NCBI GenBank assembly: GCA_002307115.1
Contig: DBTP01000060.1
Coordinates: forward strand, 1-14,044
Direction of reading: 5' to 3'
Length of the DNA: 14,044 nucleotides
Source: Fibrobacter sp. UBA1313
GTDB lineage: Bacteria; Fibrobacterota; Fibrobacteria; Fibrobacterales; Fibrobacteraceae
A program made the position numbers and the translations under genes. Position 1 is the first letter of the stretch; every line of letters begins with the position of its first letter. Of the stretch, positions 5,745 to 13,221 are shown in pieces. A model generated the notes under the pieces. The model was not told the DNA's origin. It saw only the letters and a list, made by a program, of their open reading frames with translations, and did not search any database.

Positions 5745-6281
5745 TTACTTCTTCTTTTCAATAATCTCAATTTTGAGAATTGGATCATCTGATTCTATTC
5801 GACATACCACATCTAATCCCGCAGTGACACGACCAAAAACAGTGTGCTTACCGTCAAGATGAGGCTGAGGCATTTGCGTGATAAAAAATTGTGAACCCCC
5901 TGTATTTGGGCCCCTATTGGCCATTGAGATCACTCCGACCTCATGCTTCAAACTATTCGTTTCATCATCTATTGTGTAACCTGGTCCACCTTCTCCAGTA
6001 CCCTGTGGATCACCGCCCTGGATCATAAAGCCTGGAATCACACGGTGAAAAGTCAGCCCATTGTAAAAGCCTTTATTCGCGAGATCAATAAAATTGGCGA
6101 CTGTATTTGGAGCTTCCTTGAAAGCAAGATCCACAACAATCTTACCTTCATAGGTGGTGAGTACCGCTTGAATTTGAGAAATATGAGAGTAATCCTTTTG
6201 AAAAACCTTACCTTGCCCAGAACCGGAAAAGGCGAGGCTCGACAAGAGGAAAACGAAGATCAATCCTTTCTTAAATGACAT
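5745..6281 (-). CDS. Exported cyclophilin-type peptidyl-prolyl cis-trans isomerase
   Basis: The 178-residue protein begins with a signal peptide (basic MSFKK, hydrophobic core to about residue 18, then small residues FSGSGQG). It has no lipobox cysteine, so it is probably periplasmic. The cyclophilin core follows: FHRVIPGFMIQGGD at 79-91 with catalytic R80, SQFFITQ at 130-136, and HLDGKHTVFG at 141-150. These are the standard active-site segments of the compact bacterial type. It should speed prolyl isomerisation during folding of exported proteins. The ATG has AAAGGG seven bases upstream. The next gene starts seven bases after its stop, giving a two-gene operon divergent from lepA. The 87-base gap to lepA is AT-rich and must hold both promoters, but no single -35/-10 pair stands out. 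Confidence 0.93.
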   Translation of the reverse strand: MSFKKGLIFVFLLSSLAFSGSGQGKVFQKDYSHISQIQAVLTTYEGKIVVDLAFKEAPNTVANFIDLANKGFYNGLTFHRVIPGFMIQGGDPQGTGEGGPGYTIDDETNSLKHEVGVISMANRGPNTGGSQFFITQMPQPHLDGKHTVFGRVTAGLDVVCRIESDDPILKIEIIEKKK

Positions 6282-6368
6282 CGAAATACCCTTTGAGGAG
6301 AATAAAAAAAATACGCGGTAAAATATACATAACTATATTTGTGCCCGAACCTTATAAGATTTGGAAAA

Positions 6369-8192
6369 ATGGCAAAAAACCACTCTCATATACGAAATTT
6401 TAGCATCATCGCTCATATTGATCACGGAAAATCGACTCTCGCCGACCGAATGATCGAGCTTACGAAGACGGTGTCCTCAAATGAGATGACAAACCAGCTC
6501 CTTGACAATATGGATTTAGAACGAGAGCGCGGAATCACCATCAAAGCGCACGCCATTCGCATGGTCTATGACCGCCCCGATGGTGAATATGAATTGAATA
6601 TGATCGATACTCCGGGGCACGTAGACTTTACCTATGAAGTCAGCCGTTCTCTCGCCGCCTGTGAAGGCGCCATTTTAGTGGTAGATGCCACACAAGGTAT
6701 TGAAGCGCAAACGCTTTCCAATCTTTACCTTGCGATAGAAAATAATCTCACCATCATCCCTGTACTTAACAAAATAGATCTCCCCAGCGCACAACCCGAT
6801 CATATAGCTCAACTTGTTGGCGATTTACTGGGTTATGACCCCGATTCCATTCCCAGAATCTCTGCCAAAACAGGCCTCAACATCGAAACCGTTTTGAATA
6901 AAATTGTGGATGAAATTCCCTGCCCGACAGGGGATGAAGACGCTCCTTTACAAGCCTTGATTTTTGACTCTGTTTATGATAGTTATCGTGGCGTGATCAA
7001 CTACATTCGAGTTTTTCAAGGAACGCTCCGTCCAGGGATGCGTATGCGCATGATGAAAACCAACAGTGACTATATGGTTACTGAAGTGGGCACATTCACC
7101 ATGCAAAGGAATTCGAAGCCCGAGCTTTCCGCAGGGATGGTCGGCTATGTTCTTGCCAATGTAAAGACCATTAGCGATGTTAACATTGGGGACACACTCA
7201 CCGATGCGGCAAGGCCTGCAGAACATGCTCTGCCCGGTTACAAAGACATTCTTCCGATGATTTATTCGGGAATTTATCCTATTGATCCTGAGGAATACAA
7301 AGATCTCCGCGAAGCCTTAGAAAAGTTGAAATTGAATGATTCTGCTTTATCCTGGGAGCCCGAAACTTCTGAAGCTCTCGGCTTTGGATTCCGCACCGGT
7401 TTCTTAGGCCTTCTGCACATGGAAATTGTGCAAGAACGCTTGGATCGTGAATTTGGTGTAGACATTATTACCACCGTGCCCAACGTGGAATACCACGTCT
7501 TTATGAGCGATGGCACTATGGTAAAAATTGAAAGCCCCTCCAAACTTCCCGATGCGAGCCGCTATGACCACATTGAAGAGCCCTATGTAAAAGCTCAAAT
7601 TTTTACACCCAAAGATTTTGTGGGATCGTTAATGACTCTGTGTGAAGAAAAACGCGGAGAGTTTAAGACGATGGAATATCTTGACGAAGAGAAAGTGATC
7701 CTCAAGTATGAGCTTCCTCTTGGAGAAGTGATGTTCGATTTTTATGATCGTCTCAAATCGGTCAGTCGCGGTTATGCCGGTTTAGACTATGAGCCGAGCG
7801 AGTACAGACAAAATAATTTGGTGAAACTGGATATTCTTTTGAATGGGGATCCCGTCGATGCTTTCTCTGTGATTATTCATCGCGATAAGTCGGTGCAGTA
7901 CGGGAACGCCATTTGCGTCAAACTTAAAGATCTCATTCCGCGCCAACAATTTGATGTGGCAATTCAAGGGGCTATCGGTGGAAAAATTATCAGCCGAAGC
8001 ACGGTAAAAGCCGTTCGTAAAGACGTTCTTGCCAAATGTTACGGCGGCGATATTACCCGTAAACGCAAGCTTCTTGAAAAACAGAAAGAAGGCAAAAAGC
8101 GAATGAAACAAATTGGTTGCGTAGAAGTGCCACAAAAAGCATTCCTTGCTGTTCTTTCACTTTCGGATAATTCCACCAGCACGAACGATTAA
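6369..8192 (+). CDS. lepA: Elongation factor 4 (LepA) GTPase
   Basis: LepA/EF4 is a ribosome-binding GTPase linked to back-translocation and to translation initiation or ribosome assembly. The 607-residue protein has all G motifs: AHIDHGKST at 15-23, RGITIK at 54-59, DTPGH at 80-84, NKID at 134-137 and SAKTG later. The LepA-specific C-terminus is present: YRQNNLVKLDILLNGDPVDA, IHRDKSVQYG, then GGDITRKRKLLEKQKEGKKRMK. Length agrees with E. coli LepA (599). I chose ATG 6369 because the family starts with a short lead before the IRNFSIIAHIDHG segment. A TTG at 6339 would add ten unrelated residues. Only a weak GGA lies upstream. The signal peptidase-like gene begins four bases after the stop, a pairing (lepA-lepB) also known in E. 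coli. Confidence 0.97.
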   Translation: MAKNHSHIRNFSIIAHIDHGKSTLADRMIELTKTVSSNEMTNQLLDNMDLERERGITIKAHAIRMVYDRPDGEYELNMIDTPGHVDFTYEVSRSLAACEGAILVVDATQGIEAQTLSNLYLAIENNLTIIPVLNKIDLPSAQPDHIAQLVGDLLGYDPDSIPRISAKTGLNIETVLNKIVDEIPCPTGDEDAPLQALIFDSVYDSYRGVINYIRVFQGTLRPGMRMRMMKTNSDYMVTEVGTFTMQRNSKPELSAGMVGYVLANVKTISDVNIGDTLTDAARPAEHALPGYKDILPMIYSGIYPIDPEEYKDLREALEKLKLNDSALSWEPETSEALGFGFRTGFLGLLHMEIVQERLDREFGVDIITTVPNVEYHVFMSDGTMVKIESPSKLPDASRYDHIEEPYVKAQIFTPKDFVGSLMTLCEEKRGEFKTMEYLDEEKVILKYELPLGEVMFDFYDRLKSVSRGYAGLDYEPSEYRQNNLVKLDILLNGDPVDAFSVIIHRDKSVQYGNAICVKLKDLIPRQQFDVAIQGAIGGKIISRSTVKAVRKDVLAKCYGGDITRKRKLLEKQKEGKKRMKQIGCVEVPQKAFLAVLSLSDNSTSTND

Positions 8193-8196
8193 ATTC

Positions 8197-9018
8197 ATGA
8201 CTCCGGAAAAGCAAATCAAGAAATTACTTCATGAAACTTCTCCGGGCAGAACCCTCTTTTACGCTTTTGTCCTCATTCTTATGGTACTCCTCGCCATCAT
8301 GGTGAGGCTTTATGCTATTGAACCCCTGGTTCTTAATGATGCGTCTATGTACCCGTTAATTCCAGAAGGAAAAAGAGTTTGGGTTTGTAAACTCCCCTAT
8401 TGTATAGAAAAAGTGAAAACAGGGGATATTTTACTCGTGAAACGTCCCGGCGGAGAGCTCCAGTTGCGGCGTGTCAAAGCAGGCCCTGGAGATTCGCTCG
8501 AAATTGTGGCCGATGGCCAAGAGGGCGCATTTATCGCTACGCGCAAGTTCTATATCCCCAAAGCAGGAGATACCCTGTTCCTCGATCATCTTAATGATGT
8601 AAGTTTTGATTATGCATCGAATCTGGTGAGAGAACAAGAGGGTATTCGTAAATTCCGTGTGGAAGCTTCCTTATGGCAAGGGAATCATGAACTATCTCTG
8701 GATCGTGTGGGGCGCACTCGCATTGGCGCGAGGCCCGTTGGTCTACGCGAAGTTCATGGGCTCCCTTGGCAAGAACTTTATTTAATTCAACTCCAAATTC
8801 AAAGAGAAGAACCGGGATCTAACCGAATCCAAATTAGGCGACAGCTTTTCAATATGAAAGATTCAATTGAACTTAAAAGTTTCGTTGTCAAAGAAGATTG
8901 TTACTTTCTCACCTGTTCTAAAAGAAGTCGTTGCCCGGATTCACGGGAGCTGGGCTTCTTTACTCAGAGTCAGATTCTGGGGCGCTTGATTCAGAAGCCT
9001 GCGTTCTTTCCATTCTAG
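8197..9018 (+). CDS. Divergent signal peptidase I-like protein
   Basis: This 273-residue protein has one N-terminal membrane segment (about 19-36) and then an S26-type region. Box B is clear: NDASMYPLIPEGKRVWV with the nucleophile S50 in SMYP. GDILLVKRPGG (76-86) matches box C. Box D, normally KRxxGxPGD with the catalytic lysine first, reads RRVKAGPGD (91-99), so arginine sits at the lysine position and K94 lies three residues on. Box E, normally GDNRDNSxDSR, reads TCSKRSRCPDSRELGF, keeping only DSR and the downstream ILGRL. A long insertion separates boxes D and E. It may be an altered peptidase using K94, or a catalytically weak paralogue of a true LepB elsewhere. Its position right after lepA supports the family. 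The last 59 bases overlap the convergent small gene. Confidence 0.8.
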   Translation: MTPEKQIKKLLHETSPGRTLFYAFVLILMVLLAIMVRLYAIEPLVLNDASMYPLIPEGKRVWVCKLPYCIEKVKTGDILLVKRPGGELQLRRVKAGPGDSLEIVADGQEGAFIATRKFYIPKAGDTLFLDHLNDVSFDYASNLVREQEGIRKFRVEASLWQGNHELSLDRVGRTRIGARPVGLREVHGLPWQELYLIQLQIQREEPGSNRIQIRRQLFNMKDSIELKSFVVKEDCYFLTCSKRSRCPDSRELGFFTQSQILGRLIQKPAFFPF

Positions 9019-9229
9019 GAAAAAGAAAATCCCGTTTGTAAGGATGTTCCGGCATCATCACACGATTCAAAGCTTCCGTCACCATTACTTGAGAACGACG
9101 AGAGAGTGGACGTCTGCCTGTCCGCGCTTTCTGAATCGTCTTATGAGTTAAGAAACCGGGGAAACACTCTGCAAGAGTGTGATTGTTGATACCTGCTTCT
9201 GTGAGTATTGCATCTAAGGGCGTTATCAT
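8960..9229 (-). CDS. Small putative helix-turn-helix protein coupled to the phosphate transporter
   Basis: The 89-residue product is not a family I can name. Residues about 16-57 (NHTLAECFPGFLTHKTIQKA...RRPLSRRSQVMVTEAL) read like a compact helix-turn-helix of the Cro/CI type, with a basic recognition stretch. The tail is Ser/Glu-rich and acidic. Its ATG overlaps the TGA of the transporter gene in ATGA, which suggests translational coupling; AGAGGAA lies about ten bases upstream. Nothing else covers 9019-9228, which supports it as a real gene. Its 3' end runs 59 bases into the end of the signal peptidase-like gene on the other strand. A role in controlling phosphate uptake is conjecture based on position. 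Confidence 0.7.
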   Translation of the reverse strand: MITPLDAILTEAGINNHTLAECFPGFLTHKTIQKARTGRRPLSRRSQVMVTEALNRVMMPEHPYKRDFLFPRMERTQASESSAPESDSE

Positions 9230-11469
9230 CAGGAAGGTTCCTCTGTCATCAGTTTACGGCTTGCCTTCGTCAAATACAAGGCGCAATCTACAAGAGCTTT
9301 TGATTCGTAAAGAATCGTCAAGTAAACTAAGTCTCCACGAGAATTCGATTTAATTGTCTTGACCGTTTCCATTTCAGCCTTGCGTACATCAACAATCTTC
9401 GAGCCAATCTCGCGACCCCGTTCCGCAAGATCCTTATAATTGTCATATTTAACATTCAACACCATACGAGCACAATCCTCAATGAAATCTCTAATCAATG
9501 GCATAATTTCCATTAACATTACAGTTTGCTTCTTGTCCAGCGGAGTAAAGTGATTATCAACGTGTTGCAAGCAAGGTTCACAAATTTGCTCCATACTAAA
9601 TACCAAATCACCTGCAAAGTCATTCGCCTGATAGAGAAAGAATCGCTTTGATACAGAATCTTCAGTATTCATTTTACGAGAACAAAGAGATCCCTGACGC
9701 TTCAATCGCTTAATATGTTTCTTCTCATCTTCCACTTTCTGGTCAATGAATCGCAATAAATCAAGATCTTCTTCTAAAAATCCGGTAACGACATCACGGT
9801 AAGAATCCTCGGCCCAAACAAGGAACCAGCCCCATTCCTGCGTATGATGTTCCCGCACCAGGCGCAAAACCTCAGCCCCCTCTTCAGTACGCATAATCGT
9901 TCTAAAGCGTTCCGCAGAATCATCTTTAGCCTCTTCTTTTGCCTTAAAGCGTAAAGAGGAGCGAACAAGAATAAACACAACAATGCCAAAAAGAATGATG
10001 ATAACAGGAATTCCCCCAAAATACACCACAAGCGTCACCAGAAAACAGCTAAAGAAAGCAGCAAAAGCAGTAATGAACCAACCACCAATCACGGAAAGTA
10101 CGCCCGTAATCCGGTACACGGCACTTTCACGTCCCCAGGCTCTATCTGCAAGTGAAGACCCCATAGCCACCATGAAAGTAACATAGGTTGTAGAAAGGGG
10201 AAGCTTGAGAGAGGTACCCCCTGCAATGAGTAAACTTGCAAGCATTAGATTCACCGAAGCGCGGATCAAGTCGAAAGCAGCTCCATCCCCTTCCAAATGC
10301 AATTTGGAATCATCGAAGCGGGCATTGATCCAACGACGGACCGGTGCGGGTACAACACTGACCATCGTTTCACTCACGGAATGAGTCCAGCGCACAATGG
10401 CACGAGCCACTGGATTCGTCCCAAAAAGTTCCTCAGAAACTCCTTGGGCAGAAAGAGAAACTGAGGTATTCAGCACCTTTTTCGTTTTTTTTGAAAAAGT
10501 CAGTGCCAGCACCATAACCAAACCAGCAAGAGTCAAAATCCAGCCCTGCCCCTTTTCAGAACTTTGCAACGCCGTCATCAAAATGGCATCAGGAGCAAGA
10601 CCGCTTGCCGAATACGCCTGAAAAGCGGAAAGACCTGCCAAAGGAACACCAATAAAATTCACCAGATCATTTCCGGCAAAAGAGAGTGCCAGAGAAAAAG
10701 TGCCACAGCCCACAATGACTTTAAAAACATTGACTCTGAGCAAATAAAGAATGTGAGAAAAAACCGTAAATCCAACTAAAAAAATTAAAAGAAGCTGTGT
10801 GGTATCATTGGTCAAAGCAGCGGGTAAAACGTGCATGGAACCACTAAATCCCTTGAACAGGATAAAATAAGCGATAGATGTAAAAGAGAGTCCCCCAAAA
10901 ATACCGATGAAATATTTCATTCGGGATTTATAAGCGAACGTAAACAATAGACGAGCAATATACTGAACAAGCAAACCTGTGGTAAACGCAAGAGCCACGG
11001 AGACAAAAATGGCAAAAATAACCGACAGCGCTTTTTCCGTATTGATCAACATACCGATCGAATACATTCCACCAGACTTAATGATTTTGAGCATGGAAAT
11101 TGCAAAAGAGCCACCCAAAAGATCAAACACCATTGAAACAGTCGTAGACGTAGGCATTCCAAAGGTGTTGAAAATATCCAGCAGAATCACATCACTCAAC
11201 ATCATGCCAATGCAGATAGCCATAATTTCTTCGAAATAAAAATATTGCGGCTGGAAAATTCCGTGCCGCGCGACATCCATCATCCCATCAGAAAAAGTGG
11301 CTCCGACAAAGATGCCGAGAGCCGCGATAATCATTACCCTTCTTACTGAAAAAGCTTTAGAGCCAATCGCTGAATTCAAAAAATTGCACGCATCATTGCT
11401 CACCCCATTAATCAAATCAAATATAGCGAGAGCAAACAAAATGCCTACGACAATCACATAAAAATCCAT
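9229..11469 (-). CDS. PiT-family phosphate transporter with C-terminal PhoU-like domain
   Basis: This 746-residue inner-membrane protein has the two inverted PiT repeats. The first carries DLINGVSNDACN at 18-29, the family signature with N25-D26, and GMPTSTTVSMVFDLLGG. The second carries FAGNDLVNFIGVPLAG and LPLSTTYVTFMVAMGSSLADRAWG. PiT proteins move inorganic phosphate (as metal phosphate, or with H+ or Na+) across the membrane. From about residue 535 the chain is soluble, helical and rich in charged residues (LRLVREHHTQEWGWFLVWAEDSYRDV, later DFAGDLVFSMEQICEPCLQHVDNHF). This resembles the PhoU/DUF47 regulators that are usually encoded next to PiT genes. The ATG has AAGGA nine bases upstream and follows a promoter-like pair. 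Confidence 0.92.
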   Translation of the reverse strand: MDFYVIVVGILFALAIFDLINGVSNDACNFLNSAIGSKAFSVRRVMIIAALGIFVGATFSDGMMDVARHGIFQPQYFYFEEIMAICIGMMLSDVILLDIFNTFGMPTSTTVSMVFDLLGGSFAISMLKIIKSGGMYSIGMLINTEKALSVIFAIFVSVALAFTTGLLVQYIARLLFTFAYKSRMKYFIGIFGGLSFTSIAYFILFKGFSGSMHVLPAALTNDTTQLLLIFLVGFTVFSHILYLLRVNVFKVIVGCGTFSLALSFAGNDLVNFIGVPLAGLSAFQAYSASGLAPDAILMTALQSSEKGQGWILTLAGLVMVLALTFSKKTKKVLNTSVSLSAQGVSEELFGTNPVARAIVRWTHSVSETMVSVVPAPVRRWINARFDDSKLHLEGDGAAFDLIRASVNLMLASLLIAGGTSLKLPLSTTYVTFMVAMGSSLADRAWGRESAVYRITGVLSVIGGWFITAFAAFFSCFLVTLVVYFGGIPVIIILFGIVVFILVRSSLRFKAKEEAKDDSAERFRTIMRTEEGAEVLRLVREHHTQEWGWFLVWAEDSYRDVVTGFLEEDLDLLRFIDQKVEDEKKHIKRLKRQGSLCSRKMNTEDSVSKRFFLYQANDFAGDLVFSMEQICEPCLQHVDNHFTPLDKKQTVMLMEIMPLIRDFIEDCARMVLNVKYDNYKDLAERGREIGSKIVDVRKAEMETVKTIKSNSRGDLVYLTILYESKALVDCALYLTKASRKLMTEEPS

Positions 11470-11530
11470 AACTACACATCCTTGAGACCGTGTCTAATCT
11501 CATTTTATTTTTTTCTACTAATTGAGGCAA

Positions 11531-11560
11531 AATATAGAAATTGAAAGGATTGGCATTCAA
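11531..11560 (-). promoter_or_regulatory. Probable promoter of the phosphate transporter gene
   Basis: On the minus strand TTGAAT (11560-11555, 4 of 6) and TATATT (11536-11531, 5 of 6) are 18 bases apart. This would give a leader of roughly 55 bases before the ATG at 11469. It lies in the 133-base gap after hemD, where I see no convincing terminator, so read-through from the hem genes is also possible. Confidence 0.45.
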
Positions 11561-11602
11561 GGGGAATAGAGGAGAAAAACCAATTGATTTTTCCAAAATG
11601 AA

Positions 11603-12247
11603 TTACTCAAGTCTAATCGGTTTAATGACAGCATTAAGTATACTTGCGCCCGCTTGAGCAGCACTGCGACCATGCAATTCCACACAATCGGTATGGTCAA
11701 TGTAGGCGCTAAAGGACTGAACCGCTTTTCCAGAGTAAAAAAGCCAGGTTCGAGGTTTGGGCAAAGCAAAAATGGTCTGAAAATCAGGATGTGTGGGAAC
11801 CGTTCTATAGACAGGAAAATGAACAATCTCAATACCAAAGACTCGAGACAAATTTTCTCGATTTTCGGTGGTTTCCTCCGCCGAGATCCATGCGACATGA
11901 TGCACAGGCAACTTGCCATCAAATTCTTTTTTCAATTGAGCAAAAAAGGTTCCTACACCACTTGCATCTCCCACTCGCGAAACTTGAATCCCCATTTTTC
12001 TAAGAGTTAGAGCGGTGACCTCCCCTACCGTCCAAACCAAACCGCTAAAATGGGAAAGCACATCACCTGAGAGTTTAGCAGCCCTCGGACTTGCAACAAA
12101 CACCGCATCAAACCCGTCCAAATCCACAGAAATACCAGTAGGGATACATTCTAATGCAGGGATATGCACCACAGCATTCCCCGCCACAGTCACAGATTCT
12201 ACCCATCGTTTATCAGGGGGAGAAATGCGTGTATCAATGAACAACAT
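11603..12247 (-). CDS. hemD: Uroporphyrinogen-III synthase HemD
   Basis: HemD closes and inverts ring D of hydroxymethylbilane to make uroporphyrinogen III, the branch point for heme, siroheme and cobalamin. The family is poorly conserved; support comes from LFIDTR at the start, FDAVFVASPRAA, VWTVGEVTALTLRKMGIQV, and the later TWLFYSGKAVQSF, plus its place right after hemC. At 214 residues it is shorter than most (about 240-250), with the end IKPIRLE reached early. I chose the ATG at 12247, two bases after the hemC stop. A GTG at 12259 would add four residues and overlap hemC. Neither has a strong ribosome binding site, so coupling to hemC translation is likely. Confidence 0.87.
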   Translation of the reverse strand: MLFIDTRISPPDKRWVESVTVAGNAVVHIPALECIPTGISVDLDGFDAVFVASPRAAKLSGDVLSHFSGLVWTVGEVTALTLRKMGIQVSRVGDASGVGTFFAQLKKEFDGKLPVHHVAWISAEETTENRENLSRVFGIEIVHFPVYRTVPTHPDFQTIFALPKPRTWLFYSGKAVQSFSAYIDHTDCVELHGRSAAQAGASILNAVIKPIRLE

Positions 12248-12249
12248 AA

Positions 12250-13221
12250 TTACCGACACTTGCCCCAGAAATTCATCAGGGCATGTTCTCCATCCACCTC
12301 GGAAGGAAGTGGAATATGCTGATCATGACAGCACTTCGCAAAGAACTCCGCATAACGATCCAACGCCTCTCCACTAAGGTCTGAAAGCGAAAATATTTTT
12401 TCTCTGCGCTCTGATTTACCGTTTTGCGGATCTGCTAAATACACATGAAAATGATAACCCTCTTCTTCTTTTTGAAGAAGTGCACCCATGGGAACGCGGC
12501 AACCTCCGCCCAAAAGATGCATCCAACGACGCTCTACTCGAGCAGCCGTCACTGTATCTTCATCCGAAATGGCTTCTAATATTTTCTTAACGAATTCATT
12601 CTCCGCCACACACTGAAGTCCCACAATGCCCTGACCTATCGCAGGGGTTATTTCCTCGGGCATAAAAATTTGTGAAATATGGTCTTCTAGATTTAATCGA
12701 TGAAGCCCCGCAGCCCCTAGTAAAATAGCGTCTAATTCTCCACGATGCACTTTGGCAATACGAGTTTCCAAATTTCCTCGCAAGTCTACACAAAAAATAT
12801 CAGGACGCAAACTTTTTAACTGTAAGACACGCCGGGGAGACCCTGTACCAATCTTCGCCCCATGAGGGAGCTCAAAGAATTTTTTCCCATTGGAAACAAG
12901 AACGTCATAGGGCATTTCTCGTTTCAAAAAACCAGCCAAAGTCAATCGATCATCCATCACTTCTGGGACATCTTTTAATGAATGTACCGCAAAGTCGATT
13001 TGCTTTGAAAGTAAAGCGGATTCCAGTTCTTTAACAAAGAGCCCCCCCCCTCCCAAAGCCACCAAAGAGCCCACGCGATCCTTATCCCCAGAGGTGTGAA
13101 TAATTTCTAGCTCCACCTGAATTTCTGGAAACTTTTTTTGTATTGCCACCGCTGCAAGCTTTGCCTGAGCGAGTGCCAAACCACTTCCACGAGTGCCCAA
13201 GCGCAAAAAAGACTCAGTCAT
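12250..13221 (-). CDS. hemC: Hydroxymethylbilane synthase (porphobilinogen deaminase)
   Basis: HemC joins four porphobilinogen molecules into hydroxymethylbilane in the cytosol. The 323-residue protein has GTRGSGLALAQA at 9-20, HTSGDKD at 42-48, AVHSLKDVP at 78-86 with catalytic D84 (same number as in E. coli), GSPRR at 127-131, RGNLETR at 148-154, and GGGCRVPMGA with the dipyrromethane-cofactor cysteine C241. The E. coli protein has 313 residues. Its ATG lies inside the end of hemA (8-base overlap), so the genes are probably translated together. The segment ALGGGGLF at 55-62 is encoded through nine consecutive G, a possible slippage site. Function is secure. Confidence 0.96.
   Translation of the reverse strand: MTESFLRLGTRGSGLALAQAKLAAVAIQKKFPEIQVELEIIHTSGDKDRVGSLVALGGGGLFVKELESALLSKQIDFAVHSLKDVPEVMDDRLTLAGFLKREMPYDVLVSNGKKFFELPHGAKIGTGSPRRVLQLKSLRPDIFCVDLRGNLETRIAKVHRGELDAILLGAAGLHRLNLEDHISQIFMPEEITPAIGQGIVGLQCVAENEFVKKILEAISDEDTVTAARVERRWMHLLGGGCRVPMGALLQKEEEGYHFHVYLADPQNGKSERREKIFSLSDLSGEALDRYAEFFAKCCHDQHIPLPSEVDGEHALMNFWGKCR

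Noticed and set aside
5025..5792. Long plus-strand ORFs opposite the zinc-finger gene
   Set aside because: They mirror the Lys/Ala/Pro repeat array. The repeated composition keeps the opposite frames open, and the products are low-complexity Phe/Gly/Ala or Leu/Pro/Ser strings.
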